Source: Oscillatoria sp. FACHB-1406 (GTDB lineage: Bacteria > Cyanobacteriota > Cyanobacteriia > Cyanobacteriales > Spirulinaceae). From it: DNA of 64,000 nucleotides. This document shows, one piece after another, positions 37,237-46,399 of the stretch. Position numbers and translations under genes: made by a program. The stretch is from NCBI RefSeq assembly GCF_014698145.1, contig NZ_JACJSM010000011.1:1-64000 (forward strand). Reading direction: 5' to 3'. Within the stretch, counting starts at the first letter, position 1. Each line of letters begins with the position of its first letter. The notes beneath the pieces were generated by a model. The model made no database searches. It was not told where the DNA came from and saw nothing but the letters and a program-made list of their open reading frames with translations.

Positions 37237-38679
37237 TTGCCCCTAGCAACCTACGATCCCGAAAACTTTTATGACGAAATCTACCAAGCTGCCGGAGAAC
37301 CGCGTCCCTCAGCCGCAGCATTAATTAAATGGATGCGGCAACTCACACCCGAAACTTTGCAGCAGCAACAAGAAATGGCTAAAGTTGCCCTGTTTAAATT
37401 GGGCATTACGTTTAATGTTTATAGCGACAATCGGGGTGTAGAGCGCGTTTTTCCTTTTGATATCATCCCTAGAATTGTTTCGGCATCAGATTGGACAAGG
37501 TTAGAGAGCGGTCTGAAACAAAGAATTGCTGCTTTAAATGAATTTATCATCGATATTTATAACGCGCAAAAAATCTTAAAAGACGGCATAATCCCGAGGG
37601 AAATCATTGAATCGGCAACGGGCTTTCTCAAGCCATGTTTCGGGCTACAACCGCCTTCTAATGTCTGGTGTCATATCACGGGAACCGATTTAGTCCGCGA
37701 TAAAGACGGACAGTGGTATGTCCTCGAAGATAATCTGCGCGTACCTTCGGGCATATCTTACGTGCTAGAAAATCGTCGCGTGATGAAAAGTACGTTCCCG
37801 AAAATTTTCCAGACGATGGCGATTCACCCCGTTGATGATTATCCCAGCCATCTCCTCGATACTTTACTCAATCTTGCACCGCCACATCTGGCCAATCCGA
37901 CGGTTGCCGTTCTTACACCGGGAATTTACAATTCTGCCTATTTTGAACATTCTTTTCTCGCCCAACAAATGGGGGCGGATTTGGTAGAAGGACGAGATTT
38001 AGTGGTGTTTGATGGCTACTTGCAAATGCGAACGACGAAGGGACTGCGCCGAGTGGATGTGATTTATCGCCGCGTGGATGACGATTTTATCGATCCCCAG
38101 GTGTTTCGCCCCGATTCGCTATTGGGGGTTCCGGGTTTGATGGAGGTATATCGTAAGGGACGGGTAGCGCTGGCGAATGCACCGGGAACGGGGGTGGCCG
38201 ATGATAAAGTGGTGTATGCTTACGTGCCGGAGATTATTCGTTACTATTTGGGAGAGGAACCGATTATTCCTAACGTTCCGACTTATTTATGCTGGCGGGA
38301 ACAGGATCGCGAGTATGTTTTGGCGAATCTGGAAAGCTTGGTGGTGAAGGCGGCGAATGAGTCGGGCGGTTACGGAATGTTGGTGGGAAGCGATTCGACG
38401 GCGGCGCAACGCGAGGAGTTTGCGGAAAAAATTAAAGCAAACCCCCGCAATTATATCGCGCAGCCGACGCTCTGCCTGTCGCGCGTGCCGACGTTAATTG
38501 GCGATCGCATCGAAGGGCGGCACGTCGATTTACGCCCCTATATCCTGCATAAGGGAGACGAGGTTTACGTTCATCCCGGCGGATTGACGCGGGTAGCGTT
38601 GAAAAAAGGTTCTCTGGTGGTTAATTCTTCTCAAGGGGGGGGAAGTAAGGATACTTGGGTTTTAAGGGATAGTGAATAA
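37237..38679 (+). CDS. Circularly permuted ATP-grasp protein
   Basis: A 480-residue protein of the circularly permuted ATP-grasp (DUF404/DUF407) family, thought to be carboxylate-amine ligases. Recognised segments: YDEIYQAAGEPRP at the start, TGTDLVRDKDGQWYVLEDNLRVPSG near residue 150 (split across the metal/ATP site), VIYRRVDDDFIDP near 270, and VVKAANESGGYGMLVG near 375. The TTG start at 37237 follows GAGGAGG. In most genomes the partners are alpha-E and transglutaminase-like genes; here the next gene on the strand is a Rieske oxygenase. The product of the reaction is not known. Confidence 0.92.
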   Translation: MPLATYDPENFYDEIYQAAGEPRPSAAALIKWMRQLTPETLQQQQEMAKVALFKLGITFNVYSDNRGVERVFPFDIIPRIVSASDWTRLESGLKQRIAALNEFIIDIYNAQKILKDGIIPREIIESATGFLKPCFGLQPPSNVWCHITGTDLVRDKDGQWYVLEDNLRVPSGISYVLENRRVMKSTFPKIFQTMAIHPVDDYPSHLLDTLLNLAPPHLANPTVAVLTPGIYNSAYFEHSFLAQQMGADLVEGRDLVVFDGYLQMRTTKGLRRVDVIYRRVDDDFIDPQVFRPDSLLGVPGLMEVYRKGRVALANAPGTGVADDKVVYAYVPEIIRYYLGEEPIIPNVPTYLCWREQDREYVLANLESLVVKAANESGGYGMLVGSDSTAAQREEFAEKIKANPRNYIAQPTLCLSRVPTLIGDRIEGRHVDLRPYILHKGDEVYVHPGGLTRVALKKGSLVVNSSQGGGSKDTWVLRDSE

Positions 38680-38712
38680 TGAATAAGGAATAATGAATAG
38701 TGAATAGTTAAG
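38676..38712. repeat. TGAATAA short tandem repeats
   Basis: The 38-base gap between the ATP-grasp and Rieske genes is filled by imperfect TGAATAA/TGAATAG heptamers starting at the stop codon. These match the repeats at 4196 and 42056. Confidence 0.7.
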
Positions 38713-38717
38713 AAGTT

Positions 38718-39764
38718 GTGATCGATAATTCCCTGTTTTTAAGAAATATTTGGTACTACGCGCTGCCGGGAGGGACGTTGAAGCGCGGACAAATGCGTGC
38801 GAAAATGCTACTGGGCGAGCCAATTTTGTTCGGGCGCAACAATGATGGGACGGTATTCGCGATCGCGGATATTTGCCCCCATCGCGGCATTCCCTTATCC
38901 TACGGTAACTTTGATGGTGAGGAAGTCGAGTGCTGTTACCACGGTTGGCGATTCGATCGCGCCGGACGCTGTACGGAGATTCCTGCTTTGGTGGAAGGAC
39001 AAGCCATTGAGGTGAATCGCATTTGCGTTAAGTCCTACCCGACGCGGGAAGTTCAGGGGAATATCTGGATTTATATGCCTTCGGCGGAAAATCCCCAAGA
39101 ACCAGAATTTGATGTTCCCGTGTTGCCGGAATTTGGCGATCGCAGCTACCAATTCCTACAAACCATCCACTTTCCCTGCACCATCGATCACGCTGTCATC
39201 GGATTGATGGATCCCGCCCACGCAACCTTCGTTCATCGCGTCTGGTGGTGGCGATCGCGCGGCGCACTTTTTGAGAAGTCAAAAGCCTTCGATCCTTCTC
39301 CCTACGGGTTCACCATGCGCCGCCACCAACTGCTAAAAACCTCCTTTGGCTATCGACTTTTGGGAAGCGATAAACCAGAAGTGGAAATTGCCTTTCGCCT
39401 CCCCGGAATCCGCATCGAAACCGTCCATGCGGGCAAACATACGCTCTGCAATCTTACCGCCGTTACTCCTTTATCAGAAAACGAGACAGAAGTCAATAGC
39501 CTATTTTACTGGACAGTGCCGTGGTTGGGCGCGATCGCGCCGATTTTGCGCCCCTTGGTTAAAGCCTTTTTCCATCAAGATCGCGATGTCATCGTCAAAC
39601 AGCAAGAAGGATTGCGGCACAATCCCACCTTAATGTTAATTGACGATGCCGACGCACAAGCGCGGTGGTACTTCCAGCTAAAAAACGAGTATGCCAGGGC
39701 TAAGCGAGAAGGGCGATCGTTCGAGAATCCTGTAAAGTCTAAAGTGCTGCGCTGGCGGAGTTAA
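38718..39764 (+). CDS. Rieske 2Fe-2S non-haem iron oxygenase
   Basis: A 348-residue ring-hydroxylating-type oxygenase. Rieske ligands are C53 and H55 (CPHRGIPL) and C72 and H75 (CCYHGW). The mononuclear iron site is suggested by DHAVIGLMDPAHATFVH near residue 160. The C-terminal domain is the usual aromatic-oxygenase fold. Cyanobacterial relatives act on chlorophyll-type or other ring substrates, but the substrate is unknown here. GTG start at 38718 after AAGAAG. It follows the ATP-grasp gene closely and may be co-transcribed. Confidence 0.9.
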   Translation: MIDNSLFLRNIWYYALPGGTLKRGQMRAKMLLGEPILFGRNNDGTVFAIADICPHRGIPLSYGNFDGEEVECCYHGWRFDRAGRCTEIPALVEGQAIEVNRICVKSYPTREVQGNIWIYMPSAENPQEPEFDVPVLPEFGDRSYQFLQTIHFPCTIDHAVIGLMDPAHATFVHRVWWWRSRGALFEKSKAFDPSPYGFTMRRHQLLKTSFGYRLLGSDKPEVEIAFRLPGIRIETVHAGKHTLCNLTAVTPLSENETEVNSLFYWTVPWLGAIAPILRPLVKAFFHQDRDVIVKQQEGLRHNPTLMLIDDADAQARWYFQLKNEYARAKREGRSFENPVKSKVLRWRS

Positions 39765-39826
39765 ATCGCGGGATAAAAATTCTGATAACATACAGATGTA
39801 TCATCGCACCAAGGAATAGCTCGAAG

Positions 39827-40414
39827 ATGGGAAGAACGAAAGCGATCGCGCATTTTGTTGCGGTAAGCGACCTTTCTAAGCCAGCGCAGGAACAGGAAGG
39901 CATTTTAATCGAAATTGAGGCGCGCGGCGGCGATACGCCCAGCAATCGCACTAAAGCCTTAGAACAACTCGAACAAATGTGGGAAAATGGCGAAATTGAT
40001 GCCGATCTCTTCCCCGATGGTATCGGTCAAGAAAATATTTTTTTCGTTCCCCCAGGAACTCAGCAAAGCGCGCCAGAAGCGACAGCCGCCGATACTTCCG
40101 AACTGTTACCCGTCGTGCAGGGCGCTCGGGAAATCGTCGAACTGACGAAGTTGCAAATTGAGGTGCAGGAAGCCGCCGAAGAAGCCGCCCCTTATACGCC
40201 CATTATCGAAGCGGTTCTCGATCGCACTCGCCCCCTCACCGCTGAGGAAAAAGACTTAGCCAAGGAGAAAAAGTACGGCAAAGTTATCGAGCGCATCGGT
40301 TACGCGATCGCATCCCAAGCCGAATATCAAGATAATTGTACCGGCAACGGCAAACTGATTCTCAACGCGATCGCGTGGCAACTTTCCAACAAGACTGACA
40401 ACGAAGAAGAATAG
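39827..40414 (+). CDS. Hypothetical protein, 195 aa, acidic
   Basis: A soluble, acidic protein with no signal peptide or transmembrane helix. Residues 1-80 form an alpha/beta segment; 95-140 form a Glu/Ala-rich helix (LTKLQIEVQEAAEEAAPYTP); the C-terminus is acidic (TDNEEE). The clean codon structure and HIP1 sites inside it argue for a native gene. It stands 62 bases after the Rieske gene on the same strand. I do not recognise the family. Confidence 0.65.
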   Translation: MGRTKAIAHFVAVSDLSKPAQEQEGILIEIEARGGDTPSNRTKALEQLEQMWENGEIDADLFPDGIGQENIFFVPPGTQQSAPEATAADTSELLPVVQGAREIVELTKLQIEVQEAAEEAAPYTPIIEAVLDRTRPLTAEEKDLAKEKKYGKVIERIGYAIASQAEYQDNCTGNGKLILNAIAWQLSNKTDNEEE

Positions 40415-40438
40415 AACGCCCCTTAAGCCAGCGTTGGA

Positions 40439-41560
40439 CTAAGGAACGTTATTCGGAATGCCGGTAGTCGTTGGAGTCGAATTCGTATTAGTTGATGTCC
40501 CGTTAACCGGAGGAGCCGTAAAACCCGTCGAGCCGCGCTCCCGAGTATACACCGTTCCTTGGGGCGTAACCACAGAACCCGTCGTACCGCGCTCCCGAGG
40601 GCCGACAATTCCTTGGGGCGTAACAATAGAACCCGTCGTACCGCGCTCTCGGGAGTACGTCGTTCCACCGGGAGTCACTTGATAGCCGCTCGCGCCCCGT
40701 TGCTGCGGATAGTAAACTTGCGCGCCGGGAGTCGTCGTCACAAAACCGCCACTCTGCGTTACGGGGAGTTGTCCGGGGATAGTCGAAGGCATTTGACCGG
40801 GAATATAAACTCCTTGCCCCACTAAAGAAGAACTGGGGTTTTGTCCGACGGGTAGCGCTTGCCCTCGCGCGATCGGACTGACAGTCGTCGGAATTGAAAC
40901 TGCCGAACTCGCAGCAGCCGAAGTTAACGCATTCGTCGTTCCCGACTCCGCCGCCCCTTCAGGGTTGTTGAGCTTCGCGAGCGCATCTTGCAACGAACTA
41001 TTCTCGGTGGGAGTCCGCATTGCATTTGCTCCAGAAACGAGTGCTGCAAACTTAAGAGGATCGCGCGTTCCCGTGACACCACTTGTCGAACCGCCATTTA
41101 AAAAGTTTTGGATAGCAGAGGCGAAGGGATTCTTTGCTTCAATTACAGGCTTGGGCTTCGTTGAATTTCCCGCAGCGGCATTTTTAGCATCTGCTGCTGA
41201 CGCTGCTTGAGCTTGCGCATCTCCCTCTGTCGCTGTTTGCTGTCCGGAAGCTGTCCCCGCCGCTGGAGGCAAACTCAGTTGTTGCAAAAGATCGCTAATA
41301 CTTTCTGCTTGTGCTGCCTGTGACAATTGCTCGATGGACAAGTCCGCTTCCGTGACAGGACTATTAGGATCGGTATCAAGGATTTGCCCCGTGCTAGCAT
41401 TTTCTTCAATCGTTGCTTCTAGCCAATCGGGGTTTTCTAAATATCCCCATAAAGCCAGAGCAAATAAAGGGACAAGAACCGAAGGGAGCCAGACCTGTGG
41501 ACTAGCAAAAGATGGCAACTCGTTAAATTGCAGGAGCGATTTGACTTTTTTTACAATCAT
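40439..41560 (-). CDS. Single-pass membrane protein with Gly/Thr/Gln-rich repeats
   Basis: A 373-residue protein. One transmembrane helix lies at about residues 26-43 (WLPSVLVPLFALALWGYL), after a short cytosolic start. The rest is low-complexity: an Ala/Gln-rich part (90-140), a Ser/Thr/Pro part, and C-terminal repeats of about 18 residues containing RERGTTGSVVTPQG. It appears to be an anchored, disordered extracytoplasmic protein. The function is unknown. It converges on the 39827 gene with a 24-base gap. Confidence 0.7.
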   Translation of the reverse strand: MIVKKVKSLLQFNELPSFASPQVWLPSVLVPLFALALWGYLENPDWLEATIEENASTGQILDTDPNSPVTEADLSIEQLSQAAQAESISDLLQQLSLPPAAGTASGQQTATEGDAQAQAASAADAKNAAAGNSTKPKPVIEAKNPFASAIQNFLNGGSTSGVTGTRDPLKFAALVSGANAMRTPTENSSLQDALAKLNNPEGAAESGTTNALTSAAASSAVSIPTTVSPIARGQALPVGQNPSSSLVGQGVYIPGQMPSTIPGQLPVTQSGGFVTTTPGAQVYYPQQRGASGYQVTPGGTTYSRERGTTGSIVTPQGIVGPRERGTTGSVVTPQGTVYTRERGSTGFTAPPVNGTSTNTNSTPTTTGIPNNVP

Positions 41561-41703
41561 GGTAAAACTCCCTACAGAAGTTTAGATGAGGATGCCGCTA
41601 GTAAGATCGCAGTGAGGTCAGGAGACAGCAGCAAGTCTTGCCTTTCATTTTAACTCAAGCTCAAAAAGTCCGATCCAACCCCGGATTTATAATTCGCAAT
41701 TCC

Positions 41704-42051
41704 TTAAGCAACTTCTTCGAGATAGCGTTCGATATCTTCAATGGTGCGCGTTAATTCAGCTTCTGAGGTGAGGCGAATGCGTTCGTCGCGCACGGTAATC
41801 AGGACTTTAGCTGCAAAGGGACTGGGGTAAATATTGGGATTGCAAAATATTTCGAGGAAAACTTCGCCCGCGTGACGATATTCCATTGGTGCTTTTGGTT
41901 GGGGACGACTGCTACCGGGCGTTTTTGTCGATGCAATTGCTTTTAAGTTTTGCATCAGTTCGGCAATATGTTGTTTTAATTCTCGTGCCGATTCTGGAGA
42001 AAATTTAAAGGAAACAGCGCCTTGTAATAAATTTAAAGTGAGTTGAGACAT
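41704..42051 (-). CDS. Conserved small protein, 115 aa
   Basis: I use the ATG at 42051 (MSQLTLNLLQGAVSFKFSPE), because the upstream extension reads through short-tandem-repeat DNA. The product is soluble, with a central EVFLEIFCNPNIYP strand region and a C-terminal helix IEDIERYLEEVA. No function is recognised. It is followed by no gene in operon; the 41561-41703 gap holds the leader of the neighbouring membrane protein. Confidence 0.65.
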   Translation of the reverse strand: MSQLTLNLLQGAVSFKFSPESARELKQHIAELMQNLKAIASTKTPGSSRPQPKAPMEYRHAGEVFLEIFCNPNIYPSPFAAKVLITVRDERIRLTSEAELTRTIEDIERYLEEVA

Positions 42052-42215
42052 TAGAGTGAATAATGAATATTGAATAGTGAATAATGGAATTAAGCTAAGA
42101 TTTACTTGTGATACCAGATTAATATGAAGTTGCCTAAGATAAACGTCGCTCGATCGCATTGGAGCTAGCTGACCTGTTACAAGCGAGACTCTTTATCAGC
42201 TTTTCCTTAAAGACT

Positions 42216-42243
42216 GTAGGGACGTTGTACGCAACGTCCCTAC
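42216..42243. repeat. Second copy of the GTAGGGACGTTG palindrome
   Basis: GTAGGGACGTTG and CAACGTCCCTAC flank TACG. Apart from two central bases it equals the palindrome at 15909-15936. It ends eight bases from the aroF stop and probably acts as its terminator. Confidence 0.8.
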
Positions 42244-42250
42244 TTTAGGA

Positions 42251-43309
42251 TTAAACCGCAGCTAGAGCGGGTTGGGGCCAGCGTTCTACGGCATTCCCGA
42301 TAACGGCTAACTCTTTCATCAGACTGTCGAAGCGATCTGGCGTGAGCGATTGTGGGCCGTCGGAAAGGGCTTTTGCGGGGTTGGGATGAACTTCAATCAT
42401 CAAACAATCCGTTCCGGCTGCGATCGCGGCTTTGGCCATCGCCGGGACGTATTCCCAGCGGCCGGTTCCGTGGCTGGGATCGATCGCGATCGGTAAGTGC
42501 GTCAAACCGCGCAACACGGGAATCGCTGCCAAATCGAGGGTATTGCGGGCGTAGGCGCGATCGAAAGTCCGCAAACCGCGCTCGCACAAAATCACGTTGG
42601 AATTGCCTCCCGCCAAAATATACTCGGCGGCCATCAACCATTCTTCAATCGTCGAGGACATCCCGCGCTTTAAGAACACGGGTTTATCCTGCGCGCCGAC
42701 TTTTTTCAACAGCGAGAAATTCTGCATATTGCGCGCGCCGATTTGCACGATATCTGCATATTCAGAAACAATCGCTAAGTCTGCCGTATCCATGACTTCC
42801 GTCACGATTCCGAGGCCGGTTGCTTCTCGCGCTGCGGCTAACAGGTTCAACGCGCTTTCGCCGTGACCTTGGAACGCATAGGGCGAGGTACGCGGTTTGT
42901 AAGCACCGCCGCGTAAGAATTGCGCCCCGGCAGCCTTAACGCGCTTAGCCGTCTCGACGATCATTTCCTCATTTTCCACCGAACAAGGCCCCGCCATCGT
43001 CACAATCGGGTGATTTTCGCCGAACATCACCGTTCCTGCGGGGGTACTGACAGCGATTTCGCTCGGTTCGCCGTGACGAAACTCGAGACTCGCGCGCTTG
43101 TAAGGACGTTCGACGCGCAAGACTTGCTCGATCCAAGGGCTAATTTCTTGAATTTGTTCCTCGTCGCGATCGGCGGTTTCTCCAACTAAACCGATCACCA
43201 CTTTATGTTTGCCGACAATCTTTTCTGGGCTTAATCCCCAAGATTCAAACTCCGCACTGAGACGATTAATTTCGTCTTCGGGCGAACCGACTTTCATGAC
43301 TACGATCAT
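42251..43309 (-). CDS. aroF: 3-deoxy-7-phosphoheptulonate (DAHP) synthase, type I-beta
   Basis: A 352-residue first enzyme of the shikimate pathway, joining phosphoenolpyruvate and erythrose-4-phosphate. The N-terminal 85 residues are the ferredoxin-like/ACT-type regulatory extension of the AroF/AroA-beta class ([17 protein letters not shown]). Active-site motifs: AGPCSVEN near residue 105, [15 protein letters not shown] near 135, [16 protein letters not shown], and DPSHGTGR near 275. Type I-beta enzymes may be feedback regulated; nothing in the sequence tells which amino acid acts here. The symbol follows common annotation of this family. Confidence 0.93.
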   Translation of the reverse strand: MIVVMKVGSPEDEINRLSAEFESWGLSPEKIVGKHKVVIGLVGETADRDEEQIQEISPWIEQVLRVERPYKRASLEFRHGEPSEIAVSTPAGTVMFGENHPIVTMAGPCSVENEEMIVETAKRVKAAGAQFLRGGAYKPRTSPYAFQGHGESALNLLAAAREATGLGIVTEVMDTADLAIVSEYADIVQIGARNMQNFSLLKKVGAQDKPVFLKRGMSSTIEEWLMAAEYILAGGNSNVILCERGLRTFDRAYARNTLDLAAIPVLRGLTHLPIAIDPSHGTGRWEYVPAMAKAAIAAGTDCLMIEVHPNPAKALSDGPQSLTPDRFDSLMKELAVIGNAVERWPQPALAAV

Positions 43310-43511
43310 AAATTTAGCGTTCCTTACTTAACAATTTTTTTTAGAGGAAAGAGTAACGCCGCCAGAGCGGGAATTGAACTCCCGTTCAAAATTACTGAAA
43401 TCGGCTAAGGGAACCCATTTAGAAATTTTGATTCGAGCTTCTTGAAATTGGGAGGAAATCTCCGACTCCGAGCGGTGGGGATTTGAAATTTTGAACTTCA
43501 AGAGAGCGGTG
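43310..43511. other. Spacer between PAM68 gene and aroF
   Basis: 202 bases, same-strand spacer. It contains a hairpin, CGGGA with TCCCG around the loop (about 43371-43387 on the minus strand), resembling a tRNA T-arm but lacking the remaining tRNA parts. It may be a terminator for the upstream rpsO/PAM68 unit. Confidence 0.45.
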
Positions 43512-43994
43512 CTAAGGCGATGGCTCGCCTCGCTTTTGTTTGCGCGCCGAACGCCATGCCTCCGTCATGCGTCCCCAGTTCAGCTTGAACTCCTCAAAAC
43601 CCCAGAGTCCGCCCGATCGCTCTTCATCCCAAGAGGTTGATAATACGCCGTAGCTGAGTCCTAAAACGCCCAAGCCGAATAACCCAGCGCTCGTAAAGAG
43701 GACAGCAACGGTTGGTAACTCAAACAATTCTTGTCGGACAATCCAATAAGAAATCAAAAAACTCGAGATTCCCAAAGCGGTTGGTACGCCAGAAAACAGT
43801 GCCATCCTGCGAATCATGCGCTTACTCACCGCATCGGGAATGGCTGAAAGGCTCGCTTCGGTAGAGGCGGTCTTTTTTACATCTTGGAGGGCGGCAGGTG
43901 CATCGGACGCGGCGGCAGGGGCTTGCTTTTGCTTCTTTTTGCGCTTGCTGCGGGGTTCAAAGGGTAGGGAATTGCGTTTTTCTTCGGGAGACAT
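43512..43994 (-). CDS. PAM68-like photosystem II assembly protein
   Basis: A 160-residue protein of the PAM68 family (DUF3464), which aids early photosystem II assembly in thylakoids. The basic N-terminal part contains RSKRKKKQKQAP. Two transmembrane segments span about residues 60-85 (FSGVPTALGISSFLISYW) and 95-120 (AVLFTSAGLFGLGVLGLSYG), followed by the conserved TSWDEERSG. I start at 43994, 16 bases after the rpsO stop, rather than at an upstream ATG overlapping rpsO. Gene order rpsO-PAM68 indicates an operon. Confidence 0.85.
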   Translation of the reverse strand: MSPEEKRNSLPFEPRSKRKKKQKQAPAAASDAPAALQDVKKTASTEASLSAIPDAVSKRMIRRMALFSGVPTALGISSFLISYWIVRQELFELPTVAVLFTSAGLFGLGVLGLSYGVLSTSWDEERSGGLWGFEEFKLNWGRMTEAWRSARKQKRGEPSP

Positions 43995-44010
43995 AGGCTC
44001 AAAAGCGTTA

Positions 44011-44280
44011 TTAGCCGCGAATGCCAAGACGTTTAATCAATTGCTGATAGCGATCGCTATCGGAACTTTGAATGTAGTCTAACAAGCGCTTGCGGCGACC
44101 GATTAACTTGAGCAAACCGCGCCGAGAAGCGTGATCCTTTTTGTTTGCTTGCAGGTGAGTTGTCAATTGTTCGATGCGCTTGCTCAGCATCGCAACTTGC
44201 ACGTCCGAAGAGCCGGTGTCCGTCTCGTGTACCTGATATTCGGAGATAATTTCTTGTTTGTACTCTTGAGTCAGAGGCAT
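44011..44280 (-). CDS. rpsO: 30S ribosomal protein S15
   Basis: An 89-residue primary 16S-rRNA-binding protein. [28 protein letters not shown] is split at the start of the family alignment; [19 protein letters not shown] is the canonical C-terminal helix pair. The ATG at 44280 gives the standard length; a ten-residue upstream extension is rejected. It is followed directly by the PAM68-like gene. Confidence 0.97.
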   Translation of the reverse strand: MPLTQEYKQEIISEYQVHETDTGSSDVQVAMLSKRIEQLTTHLQANKKDHASRRGLLKLIGRRKRLLDYIQSSDSDRYQQLIKRLGIRG

Positions 44281-44482
44281 AGCGGGTCGGGGTATAGCTC
44301 CGTAAAACACAACAGCTTATCATTTTATCCTAGTTTTGAGGGGATAGAACGCTTGGGTCTATCGCGCTACGCAACTCGGTTAGCCGAGAATCTCTGCTCT
44401 AGGACGAGACGAGCGATGGGCGATCGCGCGGGCATAGTATGCTTGAGAGCAAAGCGATTCGGCGATCCCCGCCTTCTCAATT

Positions 44483-45916
44483 ATGAACTTTTTTGAAAAA
44501 CTCAATACCGCGATCGCGCGCAACCAAAGTTTATTATTTGTCGGACTCGATCCCAGTTTAGAAATGCTGCCGCAACGCTACCGTCGCGAGGATAAAATGG
44601 CGGCCCTCGGGGATTGGTTAGAAGAGATTATCGAGAGAACGCGCGATCGCGTCTGTGCCTATAAACCCACCCTCGGATTTTACCAAGCGCTCGGCCCCGC
44701 TGGTTTTGAGTTGTTCGATCGCATCCTCGCCGCCATCCCCCCCGATATCCCCGTCATCCTCGATGCGAAACTCAGCGATCTCAACACCGCTACCCTAATG
44801 GCTGATACGGCTTTTAATCGCTGGAATGTTGATGCCATTACGCTTAACGCCTACGCCGGACAGGATTTAGTCGCGCCCTTCCTCGTCGATCTCGATGCCG
44901 CTGTTTTTGTCCTCTGTTGCACCCATAACCCCACCGCCGCCGCCATCCAAGACTATCCTTCACCCGATGCACCTTTATACTTGCAAATCGTCCAAGAAGC
45001 GAAGGGCTGGGGAACGCCGGAACAATTAGGATTAGAGGTAGGAGCGACGGAACCCGAAGTTTTTCAAAAAATTCGCGCGATCGCACCAGAACGCCTGATT
45101 CTAGCGCGAAGTATTTGGACTGAAGGCGGCGAACTCGAACCCATCCTCAAAGCCGGTTTAGATAGTAACGGCGATGGTTTATTAATTCCCGTTCCCCTCG
45201 ATTATCTGGTCGGAGAAACCATTGGCGATGAGATTCAAACTCTTAACGAACGGATTAATACGATTCGCACTGAAGTTCAACAATCGGCGACAACGTGCGA
45301 TCTTTGGATGTCCGATGTTTGCTTTCTCAACCAGCACCCGCACCAAGATTTGATCCTACAACTCTTTGATTTAGGCTGCATTCTTTTCGGCGAGTACGTG
45401 CAAGCTTCTGGCGCGACTTTTTCTTACTACATCGACTTGCGCCAAATCATTTCTAAGCCGCAAGTCTTCAACCAAGTTCTCAATGCTTACATCGAAATTC
45501 TCCAAACTCTAGAATTCGATCGCATCGCAGGCATCCCTTACGGTTCCCTCCCTACGGCTACCGGATTATCCCTGCGCTTGCACCATCCGCTCATTTTCCC
45601 CCGCAAAGAAGTCAAAGCCCACGGTACGCGGCGGGTAATTGAAGGAACCTTTCAACCGGGCGAAAAAATTGTCGTCATTGATGATATTTTGATATCGGGA
45701 AAAAGCGTTGTTGAAGGTGCAGAAAAGATTGAATCTGGTGGTTTAATTGTTGAAGATATTGTCGTACTCATCGACCACGAAGGCGGCGTAAAAGAACGAT
45801 TGAAGGAAAAAGGCTATCGCGCCCACTCCGTCCTCGGAATTTCTGAAATTACCCGCACGCTGTACGAAGCGGGGCGGTTGAATGAGGCGCAGTATCAAAC
45901 TTTTCAAGCGCATTAA
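44483..45916 (+). CDS. pyrFE: Bifunctional orotidine-5'-phosphate decarboxylase / orotate phosphoribosyltransferase
   Basis: A 477-residue fusion catalysing the last two steps of UMP synthesis, in the order typical for cyanobacteria (PyrF then PyrE). PyrF (about 1-275): FVGLDPSLEMLP, and the catalytic DxKxxD as LDAKLSDLNTAT near residue 93. PyrE (about 285-477): the PRPP loop VVIDDILISGKSVVEG near residue 395. In eukaryotic UMP synthase the order is the reverse. The gene is monocistronic. No attenuator hairpin was seen in the leader. Confidence 0.94.
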   Translation: MNFFEKLNTAIARNQSLLFVGLDPSLEMLPQRYRREDKMAALGDWLEEIIERTRDRVCAYKPTLGFYQALGPAGFELFDRILAAIPPDIPVILDAKLSDLNTATLMADTAFNRWNVDAITLNAYAGQDLVAPFLVDLDAAVFVLCCTHNPTAAAIQDYPSPDAPLYLQIVQEAKGWGTPEQLGLEVGATEPEVFQKIRAIAPERLILARSIWTEGGELEPILKAGLDSNGDGLLIPVPLDYLVGETIGDEIQTLNERINTIRTEVQQSATTCDLWMSDVCFLNQHPHQDLILQLFDLGCILFGEYVQASGATFSYYIDLRQIISKPQVFNQVLNAYIEILQTLEFDRIAGIPYGSLPTATGLSLRLHHPLIFPRKEVKAHGTRRVIEGTFQPGEKIVVIDDILISGKSVVEGAEKIESGGLIVEDIVVLIDHEGGVKERLKEKGYRAHSVLGISEITRTLYEAGRLNEAQYQTFQAH

Positions 45917-45970
45917 TTGTTAATCAATCTAACTGTTGCGCGTACATCTACGTTTGCCCAGGACTGAGAT

Positions 45971-46264
45971 TTAAACGCGATGAAACTTGGGATACAATAT
46001 CCCTTTGACGGGCTTGCCGCCTCGCAGGTGGCGATCGATAATTGCGGGAACTTCAGAAGGGCGAACCTGCCAATACCATACTTCTTCCGGTTCGACTAAA
46101 ATCATCGGCCCGTTGCCGCATTGTCCCAGACAACCGCTGGCTTCGACTCGGACTCCTTCTATAGCTTCGCATTGAAAGGCTGCCAAAACGCGATCGCTCC
46201 CTAACTTGCGACAACTGCGATTTTGGCAAATCAGCACTCTTTTTTCACTCGAAGGCAAAGACAC
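45971..46264 (-). CDS. Thioredoxin-like [2Fe-2S] ferredoxin-domain protein
   Basis: A 97-residue protein with the thioredoxin-like 2Fe-2S fold. Ligands are C13, C18, C45 and C49 (ICQNRSCRK, GCLGQCGNGP). GPMILVEPEEVWYWQV after the cluster is typical of the cyanobacterial family. It probably carries electrons, but the partner is not known. It starts at GTG (46264) and converges with pyrFE. Confidence 0.9.
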   Translation of the reverse strand: MSLPSSEKRVLICQNRSCRKLGSDRVLAAFQCEAIEGVRVEASGCLGQCGNGPMILVEPEEVWYWQVRPSEVPAIIDRHLRGGKPVKGILYPKFHRV

Positions 46265-46399
46265 GCGGGGAATAAATCGTCAAAAAGCGCGATAAAAACG
46301 GGGCTTTTCCATACCCTTTATTATACTGAGATCGAGTCTGGGCTCGCAGCGCTATAATGGCGATCGCCGTCCCCCTCGGTAAAACCTTAAACATTGATA

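Noticed and set aside
43370-43400. tRNA-like T-arm sequence (GAACTCCCG ... CGGGA) before aroF
   Set aside because: The stem and loop are offset by one base from a true T-arm, and no acceptor, D-arm or anticodon arm could be matched on either strand within 150 bases.
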